DNA from: Caulobacteraceae bacterium
Lineage (GTDB): Bacteria; Pseudomonadota; Alphaproteobacteria; Caulobacterales; Aquidulcibacteraceae
Assembly: GCA_016703335.1 (NCBI GenBank)
Contig: JADJCG010000009.1
Coordinates: 1 to 64,000, forward strand
Direction: 5' to 3'
Length of the DNA: 64,000 bases
A model generated the notes under the pieces. The model was not told the origin of the DNA. It searched no databases and was given only the letters and a program-made list of their open reading frames with translations. The position numbers were made by a program, and so were the translations under genes. This document shows, piece by piece, positions 10,253 to 21,689 of this stretch (positions within the stretch are counted from its first letter, which is position 1; every line of letters starts with the position of its first letter).

Positions 10253-11176
10253 CTATATCCGTTGAACGGTACCATCAGACCTGATTTCCAAGACAGGCTC
10301 CACAAGATCATAGACGGTTGACGGGCGCCGTATCGCCTGCAGTCGACTTTGCGCCAAATCGCTTGGAAGTAGAACCAGTTGCACGTGCTGATGTGCACCT
10401 TCAGCCGAGAACCCTGACTCAATGTTGATCCCACCGACGTCGGTCAACAGGTAACGTGCGTGAAAATCTGCGCCCCCTTGGCGCTCCTTCCATCCGTAGA
10501 GCACGAGTGACATGTCGGTTGGCAGCACGCCGGCGATCCATTTGCCGGCTTCGCGCTCAATGAACTCCGGCGGCGGCCTTGAGTCATGTTCGCAGAAGTG
10601 AATCTCGCAGCGCACCTGAGCCCCGCCAGCGGCGCTAACTATCGCAAGGCAAGCACGCAACGTGTCCTGATATTTCTTGTCGCTCAGGTCGAAAAAGCGA
10701 TCGACGAAAGCAACGACGCCGGCAGACGCCAATAATGGGCGCATGGCGTCGGCAATCTTCGCGCCGACGCGCTCGACATCCCACGCAGGCGGCGATGTCA
10801 TCAGCGGGTTTTCCTCATCGACCTCGCCGACTCGCAATACTTGCTCGTGACCGCCTGGATTGTCCTGAGCGATAATTGCGTGAAACGGCGCCTGCGCCTG
10901 TTGTGCAATCGCGTTCGGAAGCCAGCCGCCCAGGGTCTGATCGTAAGGTCGCCCCGATCGAATGACCTTTGTTTTTTTCGCTTGGTTGAGGATTTCTTCG
11001 AGGCGTTTGCGCTCAATCGGCTTCAGCGCCTCTGAGGCGGCATAGACCTCCCTGAACCAGTCTTTTGGGAAGCGGGAAATCAAACGGCCGCGATCGAAGC
11101 CGAACTTCTCGATCAGGTAGCGAAAGTTCTGCCAACCGACCCGATGGCGGGGTTCAACCGCATACTCGAAGAGCAT
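10253..11176 (-). CDS. HKD-motif (PLD-like) partner of the ATPase
   Basis: The ATG at 11176 overlaps the stop of the ATPase gene by one base (TAATG), so the two should be translationally coupled. The protein has 307 residues and opens MLFEYAVEPRHRVGWQNFRY. An N-terminal helical part is followed by an alpha/beta domain (VVAFVDRFFDLSDKKYQDTL, LVLYGWKERQGG). Near residue 239 it has HARYLLTDVGGI. That fits the H-x-K-x4-D motif of the phospholipase D superfamily with Lys replaced by Arg, followed by glycines as in the family. Only one motif is present, as in dimeric PLD-type nucleases. A nuclease role is inference; I do not recognise a named family. The frame is intact. Confidence 0.6.
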   Translation of the reverse strand: MLFEYAVEPRHRVGWQNFRYLIEKFGFDRGRLISRFPKDWFREVYAASEALKPIERKRLEEILNQAKKTKVIRSGRPYDQTLGGWLPNAIAQQAQAPFHAIIAQDNPGGHEQVLRVGEVDEENPLMTSPPAWDVERVGAKIADAMRPLLASAGVVAFVDRFFDLSDKKYQDTLRACLAIVSAAGGAQVRCEIHFCEHDSRPPPEFIEREAGKWIAGVLPTDMSLVLYGWKERQGGADFHARYLLTDVGGINIESGFSAEGAHQHVQLVLLPSDLAQSRLQAIRRPSTVYDLVEPVLEIRSDGTVQRI

Positions 11177-12859
11177 TATGAGAAGAGCTCCTCGGCCCGC
11201 TCCTCGAAGAAGCCTTTCGGCCAACGATCGATGAATTCGCCGTCAGCATCCACACGAAGCGGTCTGAATTGCACACCGCCTTCGCCGCTCTCGACATAGA
11301 TGACCGAGAGATTATCGGGGGCCAAGTCCAACAACACGGGCGGCAGCTCGCCCTGCGTGGTTTCCCGTATCCGCCGCAACAGCCGGGCATGATGTGCCTC
11401 GCTGTGGGTTTCCACGAAAGCAGCGTTTTTGCTCGGTCCGAAACCCGCATCTGCTCCGTGGACCGCACGAATGAAAGATCGCCGAGCCCTACTTGAATCG
11501 CAGGGTGAACGTGAAGCTCGGGCTGCTCCACCGCGAACACACCGGTCTGCGAACGCAGGCAGCCCACAATCACAGGGATCATCTGCGAAATGCCGACGCC
11601 AACATCGCCAGGCGCGACGATGATACCCTTCTCGAAATCGCGCAGCGCGATTTCCGATCGCCCGCCAAGAGTGGCGTAAAGATCTTGCAACTCTCCGAGA
11701 TCGTCCTCTGTGAGACCACGATCAAACAGCTGGTGGAAGCGCCCGGGGATTGGAATTTCCTTGAACTGAAATTTTTTCGAGCCGGTATCCGGTCTTCAAG
11801 CGCTCCTCGCCCCCAAGCCACTCATTTACTTCTGCGAGCAGCTCACCAGACGGGTCCGTGTAGAGCAGATCCCAGGCTGCCAGGCCCTGCGCCCAACGCG
11901 ACTCGTCGGGAGAGATTTGCGGCCGATATTGACGACTCGGAATCTCGCGAAGCGGACCTACGTAGGTCATGGCGTTGATGCAATCACGCGCCAGCCGTAG
12001 CGGACCGACAACTATTTCGTCCAGGAGCGCGCTCAAACCGCGGACGCGGGGCGTTCGACTCTCCAACTCAGACTTTTTGACCTCTGGATCGCGCAGATCG
12101 CTATCGAGCGGCCTGTTGAGATCTGGTAGCGCACCAAGAGCGGTTTCTACGCTCACCCTATAGTCTGCTAAGGGCACCCCATCGTCTCGCGACATTTGCC
12201 GAGAGAGCTCAAATATCTCTTCGGCAATAGGATTGGGCCAGTCCCCTTCCTCGTCCTCAGGTGGCTCCTCAGCATCGCGATAGCGTTGAAGCAAAGGATG
12301 CTCGAAGTTGAAAGCGGTCAAAATCGCCTGACCCGACTGCGCGGGCGACTCGATCGTCGCGATCCCTGAATTGTCTATCTCCACGCTTATCGCGGAGACG
12401 TAAGGACCCCGAAGCAGATCACTCCACGCGATCTTCAAGCTGACCCCAATTGACTGCACGACCGCGTAGTCTTTGAGGTCTGTGTTCTCCCCGACGATGT
12501 AGCGGACCCCCAGCCTCTCGAATTCGGCAGACTCGAACGACACGCCGGAGTTCAACGGCAGTCGATCGCCGCCGTGGCCGTCAACGCCGTCAATCGTCAC
12601 CTTTAGCACTATGGATCGCTTCAGGTCGTGCCCGTGAATCAGCGTTGCGAAGCCACCAAGGTCAATAAGACCGCCGGCGATAGTCTGATCGGGATCGGCA
12701 TTCCGTCGTTCCAGAATTTCCGCAGATAGTGAAGCGCCTGCAGTACGGTGCTTTACCCGCGCTGTTCGCGCCAAACAACAACGCGATCGGCTTCAAATCG
12801 ATCGCCTGTTTAGCGCCGATCCCCTTGAAGTTCTCGATCTCGATTCTGCTGAGACGCAT
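11176..12859 (-). CDS. AAA ATPase, DUF3696-type (OLD/RecF-like)
   Basis: Opens MRLSRIEIENFKGIG at 12859, after an AGGA ribosome site, ten bases past the hsdS stop. Walker A is GANSAGKS (the serine is disrupted by a frame change near 12760). The central region has TYVGPLREIPSRQYRP, typical of SMC/RecF-like ATPases. Near the C-terminus are VGVGISQMIPVIVGCL (signature-like) and FAVEQPELHVHPAIQ (Walker B and H-loop). The end (DGEFIDRWPKGFFEERAEELFS) matches the DUF3696 ending. Frame changes lie near 12760, 11790 and 11430. About 560 residues. Such ATPases commonly pair with a nuclease in anti-phage modules. Here it is embedded between hsdS and an HKD-motif gene. Confidence 0.75.
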
Positions 12860-12868
12860 CAAGCGATC

Positions 12869-14026
12869 CTACAATTCGCCATGAAATGCACGTTGTGACA
12901 GACTTCGAAAAAGTTGTTCCGACCGCTCCAGGTCTGCACGCATCGAAGATGTCGTCGCAACCTGTCTTGCGAAGACGCTCCCATACTTCCGCTGCTCACC
13001 TAGCTTTGGAAATAGAAATTCGATTCTTTGAAACTCGCCTTTGCTCACCATCCCCTTCATGGAGTTCGTAGACGATCTCATGATGAGAGATTTTCCGACG
13101 AGAAACTGTCCGTAGAGGAAGTAGAGATCAACATTCGCATTGGGCGTAATCGCGTTGATCTGCTGATTGAGCGCTACCTCGCGATCCGCGATAGCCGCCC
13201 TCCCGATACTCGCGGGACTTCCCGCGATACATGTCACTAGGATGGAACCCGCAGGCACGGTTCTGCCCAAAGCCCTCCCCTTCTCGGAAAGGCCTTCGGT
13301 CGCAGGGGTTAGAATGTGATGCTCAGCGCTAATGTTGTCGGATTTGATCCATTCGACTGCCGAACCGAAATTTCCCGGGTCAGCACGTGATGGCGTGTTA
13401 CCCGTTACAATTCTCCCGAATGCGCTCAAGGGCTTTTTGGGCAACCCTTTTTCGTTAAGAGTAGGGTCACCAAACATCTCAACGAAGACGGAACGTACCA
13501 ATTGATCCGATAAAGCGAGACATTGCGCGCGTTTGCGATGGATGGCGTCCGCCTTGTCGAGCATTGATGCGATTTTCAATTGCCGCTCTAAGGGAGGCAA
13601 AGGTACTCGCATGTCTCGAAACTTATCCGGCGGCAAAGTGCGACGCCGAGCGGTCGTACCCCGAAGGTGAGCTTTGTAGTAGGCAATTGCTTCCGGAGAA
13701 CGCAAAAACCGTTCAAGGTAGACTGGGTCAGCGATGGCAGTATCGATGCTCCAGACTGCGTATGCGGGGCTAACGATACCCTCATCAACCACGCGCTGCG
13801 TGGCCAATACCGCTTCGTCTATGGGAAATCCCACAACCAGCTCGCCGCGCCTCACAACTCGATAGTTGTCGGTCTCCCGACTCGCCACTCGCTTCTTGAA
13901 TTTTCGACCTTGCTCTACCAGACCGTCCCGCATCGTCATCGACAACAGCGGATAGTCGCGATCACCCGCCCGCCTGATGGGAGCGGGGGCCAAAATCTCG
14001 CCAAGCGGCACTTGCGGCACGCTCAC
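12869..14026 (-). CDS. hsdS: Type I restriction specificity subunit HsdS
   Basis: An intact 385-residue protein that overlaps the end of hsdM by four bases (ATGA). It shows two target-recognition domains, each followed by a helical spacer. The first ends FRDMRVPLPPLERQLKIASMLD with the following helix running to about residue 190. The second ends FQRIEFLFPKLGEQRKYGSVF, with a C-terminal helix closing at SQRAFHGEL. The bipartite layout is the hallmark of HsdS, which sets the DNA target of the methylase and nuclease complex. The two recognition domains determine the half-sites; the target cannot be read from sequence alone. It is one of few intact genes in this operon. Confidence 0.9.
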   Translation of the reverse strand: MSVPQVPLGEILAPAPIRRAGDRDYPLLSMTMRDGLVEQGRKFKKRVASRETDNYRVVRRGELVVGFPIDEAVLATQRVVDEGIVSPAYAVWSIDTAIADPVYLERFLRSPEAIAYYKAHLRGTTARRRTLPPDKFRDMRVPLPPLERQLKIASMLDKADAIHRKRAQCLALSDQLVRSVFVEMFGDPTLNEKGLPKKPLSAFGRIVTGNTPSRADPGNFGSAVEWIKSDNISAEHHILTPATEGLSEKGRALGRTVPAGSILVTCIAGSPASIGRAAIADREVALNQQINAITPNANVDLYFLYGQFLVGKSLIMRSSTNSMKGMVSKGEFQRIEFLFPKLGEQRKYGSVFARQVATTSSMRADLERSEQLFRSLSQRAFHGEL

Positions 14027-15541
14027 CCCAACATCTCCTCAAGTTCTTGGATATCACTGGAGATGTCGGCGTTCAGTGCCTTCATTTTCTCCAGGATCAT
14101 CATTGGCTGATCGTAACGCTCTGCTCGAAGCACATGCTTTTTGTACCTACTGAGGGAGAGCTCGTAGTTCGCTTCGCGAATCTCTGATGCCGATACGAAG
14201 AATGCCTTCTGCGTTCGATCGCTATCGCGCTTCGCATCCCGATCTCGCCATGCCGCCAAGCATTCCGGCAAATCGTTGGCGAGGATTTCATCACGCTTGT
14301 CATCAAGCGAGAAACCATCCGCTTCCACATCGTAAAAGAAGACGTTATCCGTGCGCCCGCCCTTTTGTGAAAACGAGAATACCGGTCGACACTCCCGCAT
14401 ATGGTTTGAACACCCCGCTTGGGAGCGAAATCACCGCCTCCAACTGATTCTGATCCAACAACAGCTTTCGCAAAGCGACGTGAGCCGTTGAAGTTCCGAA
14501 CAATACACCGTCCGGCACAATCGTAGCCGAGCGCCCGCCCGTCTTCAGCATGCGCAGGATAAGAACGAGGAAGAGCAATTCCGTCTTCTTCGTTTTGACT
14601 TGACGAAGCAGCCCGGCATGCACGTCCTCAAAGTCGAGGCTGCCCTTGAAGGGTGGGTTGGCGAGAACGACGTCGAAACCCTCGTTCGCCGACTTTGGAA
14701 ACCGTCAGTGAACCCGGTGCTCAACGTGTCCTGGTAGTGAATGTCCGGATCATCAACGCCGTGCAGCATGAGGTTCATGGCTGCGATGCGCAGCATGGTG
14801 GCGTCAAAGTCGAAGCCATGAAACATTTCGCTGCGCACGTGCTCACGATGCGCTTCGAGAAGATCGCCGGTGTAGACTCTCCTTAGCACCGGTTTCCGGG
14901 TCCGTTTCCTCGATGATGCCTTCGGAGACGTGTTGGCCTCCATTAGGTGCTGCATCACCCCGACCAGAAAGCCCCCGTGCCACACGCCGGATCGCAGACA
15001 ACGTCAGTCGGCTTCGGCTCCAGCATATCGACCATCAACCGAATGATGTGACGAGGCGTCCGGAACTGCCCGTTGATGCCGGCCGTGGTCAGCTTGCTGA
15101 GGAGATATTCGTAAAGATCCCCCTTGGCGTCCCCCTCGGTGAGCGGCAGCCTCGAATCATATTGACCGCTTTGACCAGAAGGCTTGGCTTCTGGATCATG
15201 AGCTGCGCGTCCTTCATGAACTCCGCAAACGCCGAACCGCTGGCCGCTGTCGTCTTGAAATGCGGAAACACTTCATCGCGCACGAGCGGGATAATGCGCT
15301 CCGCGGGCGTGTGCCGGATCATCGACCAGCGCAGGTGTTGCTGCTCGTCATTAAACCGGCGCTTAAAGCTCGCCTTCGTTCGCTTCTGGCGGTTCTCATC
15401 CCGCGTCTCGTTTATGTCGAGCAGACGCGCATACATGAGGAACGTGATCTGCTCGATCACGGTCAGGGGATTGGTGATGCCGCCCTGCCAGAACTCGGTC
15501 CAAAGCGCATCAATGCGGCGTCGAAGATCACCCGTAACCAT
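14023..15541 (-). CDS. hsdM: Type I N6-adenine methyltransferase HsdM (frameshifted)
   Basis: Starts MVTGDLRRRIDALWTEFW at 15541, five bases after hsdR. The N-terminal helical HsdM domain (PLTVIEQITFLMYARLLD) is followed by the methyltransferase core. Motif I is DPACGTGGFLVGVM (near 14970), and motif IV is NPPFKG (near 14665), the adenine-specific NPPF. Downstream are LRMLKTGGRSATIVPDGVLF and GVFKPYAGVSTGILVF, then the C-terminal LSRYKK segment. Apparent frame changes lie near 15150, 14990, 14920, 14690 and 14380. With HsdS it methylates adenines in the target; with HsdR it forms the restriction complex. Length about 505 residues, usual for the family. Confidence 0.9.
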
Positions 15542-15546
15542 GCGTG

Positions 15547-18500
15547 CTATTGCCTTTCACTGATGCTGTTTGCCTGATCGCCCTTGGGCGGCGCAAACAC
15601 CGTGAGGATTTCCAAAAGGTCGTTGATTTCCTCTTCGCGCTCAAACACGCCGTCCGGCCCATCCGCGTCAATCACCGTGAACGGCGCCTCATAAAGACGA
15701 TCGAGCGTGATGGAGCCGTACCGCGCGATGTGGTTTTGCAGCAGCCCGAGAAAGCGGGTCTGCTTCGCAGTCAGCTCGGGATGCTTCTGCGCGAATACGC
15801 TAAAGTGCGCCGCCACCGCCTTCGGGTCCATCCCGATGATGGAGCGCATAACGAATTGCAGAGGCTCAGCGGTCGAGCTGAAGAACTCAGCTAGATTTTC
15901 TCGGCTGGAGTTCGGGCTCTGAGTCAGAATGAGCGACACCAACGCTTCCAAATCGGTCGGGGAGACGGGCTCACCCGCGCGAATTTTTTGCAGCGTAGGA
16001 TCGGTTGCAAAGTGCTTTCGCACCTCCTCCTCGACGATCTGTCGATACGCCTTCATGTCCACGCTACGCAGCGTGGTCGAACGTCGGCTCATCTGAATGC
16101 CAGACGCGTCCTCAGTAACGTCGATAATTTTCGGCGGCAGCGGCTGCCCCGTTCCTTTCTGGCGGTGATGCATGATCTCGCGAAGAGGAACACGCACTTC
16201 CTCCAAGCTCGCCACCGACACACCGGTCCAGAATTCGTCGGACTTGGCCCGCTTGATAACTTCCGCTTTCTCGCGCTGGATTGAGGTGCATCTGCAGCAA
16301 GCCCAACCGATCCAAGAGCTCGATCTTGAGGTTTGCGACCTCGCCGGACTTGCGCAACACGGCGGTCTGCATGCGCGCGATCAGGAGATCGAGTTGATAG
16401 GCGTCACCCCTGCCGCGGATGTTTCGCCACTGCATGAGCGGGGCGATGTCTTGGCGCAGCCGCGCAAGCGTAGCGGGCGCAAACTGTTTAAGCGTGACCT
16501 CGTCTCCAAGCGCCCGCTTCTCCTTCCATTTCTCTCGAACAGCGATCGATTCTTCGGGAAGCGCCTGAATGTCGCCAGCCACAAGCGCGATGATCCGTTC
16601 GAACTCCGCCGTTTCGCTTTTTGCAGCGTGACCTCCGCCGCCAGCAGACGTTCCTCAAACAGAGCCTGAAGCAACGGCTTGCCGGCCACCGGCTCCGCCG
16701 GCCGATATCCCATTTCGAAGCTCAGAATTTCCCCAATGATCAAAGATTACGAAGATCGTCTTGCGTTGCCCTGGCCCGAAGAGATCGGGACAGAGCCGCG
16801 TGCCGCGGCCGATCATTTGCCAGAAATTTCACCGGCGACTTGATCGGCTTGGCGAACACAGAGGATTCAGAGATCTCGGGAACGTCGATGCCAGTGTCGA
16901 GCATGTCCACGGAAATTGCGATCGTGAGCTCGTCATTCGCGCCGGCCCCTTTGAAGTCATCGATGAGCTGCTCCGCGCGCGGGTCGTAATGATCGATGAC
17001 TTGGCAGAACTTGCCGCCATATTGCGGATACATCTCGTCAAACAGCCGCGATAAGAGGATCGCGTGCTGATGGTTGCGCGCAAAGATGATGCTTTTTCCG
17101 GGGGCCTGCCCGTCGCATCACGCAACCCATTCTCCATGAGGTTGCGCAAAATTTCCCGGTTCGTATCTTTGTTGTAGATGACCTTATCGACTTGATCCGA
17201 CGTGAAGTCGTACTGCGAAGGTCTTCGCCCTGCTCTTCCAATTGCTCGATCTGCTGCTTGGTCAGAGTATCGAGTTTGATCCCCCGCCCGCAGAAACTGG
17301 GTCGTGTGCTCAAACACCTCGAAGGCGTGATAATCCTCTTCGATCGCCTGCTCCAACGTGTAGTTGGCCGTCGGTAACAGTCCTTCACAATCGAACAAAC
17401 GAAACGTGCTCTTGGTGACAAAGTCGACCGGCGTTGCGGTTAGCCCAACTTGATGACAGTCAAAGTAGCGGAACATGTCGCCATAGACGTTATAGATCGA
17501 CCGATGGGATCATCGGCGATGATGAGATCAAGAAGCCCGGATCGAACGACTGAAAGACCTTCTGCATGGCCGGATAGGTCGCAAGAAGATGCGTTCATTC
17601 GTATTCGCCCGTATGCGCGAGAAACGATGCGGACCGGCTCATCCAGAAAATCGTTGAACGCGTTCTTAGCCTGCTTACGCAGCTCGCGGCGATCGCACAG
17701 AACAACACCCGGGTAACCCAACCCGCTCGAATGAGAAGGTCAGCGAGCGCAATCGCGACCCGCGTTTTGCCCGTGCCGGTCGCCTGGACAACGAGGCTCG
17801 CCGATGCTTGCCGGAGAACCGTTCAGCAACGCGCTTGATCGCCTCCAATTTGATAAAGGCGATCGCGATCGTGTCGTTGATCGCGACACCATCAAGCGCC
17901 TTGCGTTCCTTCCGCTGATAGTTGGCTAAGCGCTGCAGGCTATCCTTCGAATAAAAATCGAACAGCTTCCGGGGAGGATAGCCTTGCGCGTCGTCCCAGA
18001 TCCAAATGTCAAAACCGTTGGTGTAGAAAATCACCGGCCGATGCCCGTGCATCTTCTCCAGTCCATCAGCGTAAAGCTTGGCCTGCTGCCGTCCGCGCTC
18101 AGGCTCGACGGAGGTCTTCTTCGCTTCAATGACCGCTAGCGGATTGCCATTGTCATCCCACAACACGTAGTCGGCGTAACCGATCCCGGTTTCAGTCGGC
18201 TGGTGAGCGACCTCGACTTCTTTTCCCACCTCTCCGGCTGCGGCCCCGTTGCTGGCCACATTCCAACCAGCGCTCGCAAGTTGGCTGTCGATCAGCTTCG
18301 TGCGCGTCGTCGCCTCGTCGAAATGCAGAGCGTTCGACGCCGCATTCGCTTCAGCAGCAAGAGATTGAAGCTCGCCAGCCTTCTTCTCCGCGACCGAGGC
18401 GGCATTGCGAGCCACCTCTAGTTCTTGGAGCAGCGCCTCCATTTGCGCCTCTTGAGCGGCGAGCTTCTCAAGAATTTTGGCGCGCTCGTTGGCTTGCGCG

Positions 18501-18924
18501 GCGTGAGGTGGCGCAGGCGCCTGAAATGCAGTGATGCTTGTTGGCTTAGCGAGGCCTGACTTGACAAGCAGCCATCGCGCCAGGTCATGCGCTTCCCTCA
18601 AGAGCCAAGAGCGTTTTGCGCCTTGGCCTCTTCGCCATGCGCGGCCTTGTTTCCGTACACGCGGAGAGCGTGCAGCTTATCGAGAACCGTCTTTGGCGTG
18701 ATTGCCGTGAACGCTTGACCGTTGAGAAGATCAACGAAGGTCGCCAAGTCTGGCTTGGGGAGCTGGTGATCGCGATAAATGTCGCGTGTTAGGTTTTCAG
18801 CGTAAAGGCGCAATTTGACCAAAGCGCTTGCTGGGTCTGCGTGCGCGTATGCTTCCGCAAATCCCCCGAGTTCCGCGAGCTCTGGCCACTTGGCGCGCAG
18901 CATTTCAAAGTTGGCGGACTTCAT
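15547..18924 (-). CDS. hsdR: Type I restriction endonuclease HsdR (frameshifted)
   Basis: Starts MKSANFEMLRAKWPELAEL at 18924, overlapping the WYL regulator by four bases. Residues 1-105 are a DUF4145-like N-terminal domain. A coiled coil follows (QEAQMEALLQELEVARNAA), then the nuclease domain with GYADYVLWDDNG and PLAVIEAKKTSVE, a PD-(D/E)XK site. The motor follows: ATGTGKTR-type Walker A region near 17780, VLCDRREL, IIADDPIGRS in a damaged DEAH-like position near 17520, VGLTATP (17440) and VDMLDTGIDVPEI (16900). The C-terminal helical part ends at 15547. About 1125 residues. Many frame changes (about 18600, 17800, 17720, 17450, 17230, 16830, 16740, 16280) leave no intact translation as written. 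Confidence 0.85.
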
Positions 18925-19800
18925 GCTGCCGCCTCCGCCAATGCACGCGAAAATTCATCCCGGTTTGTGATGACGACCGGCGTCTCGTGCGGCCCGTCCA
19001 ACGCGGCAATGGCGTCGAGACGAAGTCGCTTCTGAAAATAGTACAAAAGCGCTTTGCGCACAGAAACGGAAATCGAGCCATCGCTCATCGCGTAGTCCTG
19101 CGCCACCACGGCCTGTTGGCTCTTGCTCAGCGCAGGGTTTGGCGAGGACGACGTTGAATCTATCGAACCAGAAGCGGTCCACTTCCGGCGCCGCGCCGGC
19201 CTCGCCGTCGCCGCGAACCTCCAAGCATCGGGACAGGAGGAAGTCCTTAAACTTCTTGTCGATGTGGCAGTAGGCGCGCACATGCCAACGCAATCCGTCA
19301 TTGCTGAACGCATGCGGTGTTATCCAGCGCCACGTAGGCTCCAGCCGCGTCGCGTTCATCGATTGGTACAGAATTTCGATTGAGCGCCCGCGCCTGACCG
19401 CCGAGACCATCGTGCGGAGCACTTCCACGCTGACGCGGCGGTGCGGCACTGGCATGGCGTCGGTGTCAGGCACTTCGGCCAACCACGTATCCTCAGCAGG
19501 CGCAGCGCGGTCGGACACCGACTTTAGCTGGTTCAGGTAGAGGTCAGCCTCCGGCTTGAAGAAGACAGGTTTGAAGTTCTTCGCCACCAGATAACGCTTC
19601 AGCCGCTTATCATAGACTAGGTTTCCCGGCGCCCTTTCCTCGTAAAGGCTCAGGTCCTTCGAGGCCTGCGGCACGGAAACGCCGAACTGCCCCATGATGT
19701 CAGCCCGATTGATGCCGCCCTCCCAGAAGAGGCGGAACTCAATGAATTCCAGTCGTTTCTCGACGCCCCAGCGAATATCGGACAAAGCCACTTCTGCCAC
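18921..19800 (-). CDS. HTH-WYL transcriptional regulator of the defence operon
   Basis: Starts MAEVALSDIRWGVEKRLEF at 19800. Residues 20-70 form a winged helix (RADIMGQFGVSVPQASKDLSL). A WYL domain follows at about 125-200 (IEILYQSMNATRLEPTWRWI, then HAFSNDGLRWHVRAYC and FKDFLLSRCLEV), and a C-terminal WCX-like extension after a frame change near 19180. The gene overlaps hsdR by four bases and leads the operon. WYL regulators of this architecture (BrxR, CapW) repress defence operons and are thought to respond to nucleic acid ligands. By analogy this gene probably controls the hsd operon and itself. Confidence 0.8.
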
Positions 19801-19814
19801 TCACACGCTGATTC

Positions 19815-20274
19815 TGGCCACTCGCGAAGAGCATGAGGCCAAAATTGCCCGCAAGGACGCCAAGTCGCGCAGCGTGAGGATGACCTCAAGGCGCAGCTCG
19901 ATGCGGTCGAGCAAGCACGCGCCACGATCGAAGATCAGGTGCGGGAGAAACTCGCTGCCGGTCGCGCGGCCGTTGCGACCGAAGAGGCGCGCAAGGCCAA
20001 GTCAGCCGCAGCTACTGACCTCCAATCAAAGGTCACCGAGTTGGCCGAGCTTCAAGAACTGCTCGTGCAACGGAATCAAAAGTGCAGAAGGCGCAAAAAG
20101 ACCGGGCGGTGCTGCTGCGCAAGCAGCGCGAGCTGGATGAAGCCAAGCGCGAACTCAATCTGACCATTGAAAAGCGCGTTCAGGACTCGCTCGTGGAGGT
20201 CCGACAAAAAGCGAAGATCGAGGCCGAATACGGCCTGAAACTCAAGGTCGCTGAAAAGGAGCAGCAAATCGATA
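19815..20274 (+). pseudogene. DUF2130 protein fragment, truncated at both ends
   Basis: Stitching three frames gives a continuous charged coiled coil: REEHEAKIARKDA, LKAQLDAVEQARATIEDQV, ATDLQSKVTELAELQELL, RKQRELDEAKRELNLTIEKR, and KIEAEYGLKLKVAEKEQQI. This is the characteristic N-terminal half of DUF2130 proteins. The sequence then turns into unrelated DNA after about 20274, and the conserved C-terminal DUF2130 domain is absent. The 5' end abuts the start of the WYL gene at 19800. I infer that insertion or deletion at both sides left this relic. Confidence 0.55.
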
Positions 20275-20429
20275 TTGATGTCGTGTCACCCGGGCAAAAC
20301 GATAGGCCGAATCGTTGTAAGAGACGACGCTCGGTTAAATTTTCATTTCGGCATGATGCGCGCGGCCGTGTCAGCCGCGCATGCCGTCCTCATTTTTCGA
20401 CGCCTATCCCACAGCGCACGAGCCACACG

Positions 20430-21689
20430 ACGACCACCTTCAAATTCCTTCACGCCGCCGACCTTCATCTCGACAGTCCACTGGAAGGCCTGCGCCAACG
20501 CTCCGTTGAAATGAGTGCGCGGCTCAAAGACGCCTCAAGCAGGCTCTCGATAACCTAATCGAGCGCGCGATCGACGAGGAGTGTCGGTTCGTCGTGCTCG
20601 CCGGCGATATTTTTGACGGCCAGGTGCGCAATTTTCCGACCGGGCTGCGCTTTGTCCGACGCCTCTCACAATTGCGCGCGGCGGGCATCGACGTGTTCAT
20701 CGTGTTCGGCAATCACGACGCCGAGAACAAGTTCGCATCGCAACTGCCTTTCGCCGAAGGCGTTCACTTATTTTCACACCGCAAAGCCGAGACTGTGATG
20801 CTCGACGATGTCGGCGCCGCGATCCATGGCCGCAGCTTTCCAAAGCGCGACGTCACCGAAAACATCGCGGCAGAGTATCCGCCGCCGCGGGCAGGCTTCT
20901 TCAATGTCGGTCTTTGCACACAGCGTGTGCGGGCAAAGAAGAATATCATGCCGCCCTACGCGCCTTGCTCGGTGGAGCAATTGGTAAATCACGGTTACCA
21001 TTACTGGGCGCTGGGGCACGTGCATCGCCGCCAAGTGCTCCACGCCGATCCCTGGGTCGTGTATCCGGGCAATCTCCAAGGCCGCAACGCCAAGGAAACC
21101 GGCGCTAAGGGTGCGACCCTGGTGGAAGTGGTGGACGGGCGCGTCGTGCGCGCCGACCATTGCACTTTGGACGCCGTGCGCTGGGAAGTCATCGAGGTCG
21201 ACATCGGCGGCGTTACTTCGCTTGCTGAGGTCACGCCGCTCGTCCGCGCGGCGGTCGAAAGCGCACTGCTGCCGCAGGATCGGCTGACTGCCGTGCGCGT
21301 GCGTTTGGCCGGAACCACCACGCGTCACGGCGATCTCATCGCTCAGCGCGGCGTTATCGACGACGAGATCGAGACCTTGCTTGCTGCTCAAGGCGGCGAC
21401 CTCTGGCTTGAAAAGGGTTGAACTCAAGACCACCGCCGTCAAGCAGTCCGTGCTCATTGACGCGTCGATCGCGGGCAAAGTGGCGCTCGCCGTTGCCCAA
21501 ATCCAGGCATCGCCTTGGTACGAAGAGCAACTCGCAAGGCGTCTTGCGGAGATACGCGGCAAGATGCCGTCCAGCGCGCACCCAGAGGCGCTGATGGACG
21601 CCCTCAAAGCCGAAACCCCCGATCGCGCAGTAGCTTTGGCGCTTTCGCTTATCGAGCCGAATACGGAGGCGTCCGATGAAGCTGCTTGA
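20430..21689 (+). CDS. YhaO-type DNA repair exonuclease (SbcD-like), frameshifted
   Basis: A calcineurin-like phosphoesterase: FLHAADLHLDSPLEGL supplies the DxH motif, VVLAGDIFDG the GD motif, VFGNHDAE the GNHD motif, and YWALGHVHRRQVL plus the following YPGN the last two motifs. Length about 418 residues, as usual for YhaO. Frame changes occur near 20540, 20925 and 21410. No ATG is present in frame before the conserved start (the residues preceding FKFLHAAD are a run of threonines), so the start codon is probably hidden by an error. It overlaps the ATPase gene by 14 bases. YhaO with its ATPase partner processes DNA ends. Confidence 0.8.
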
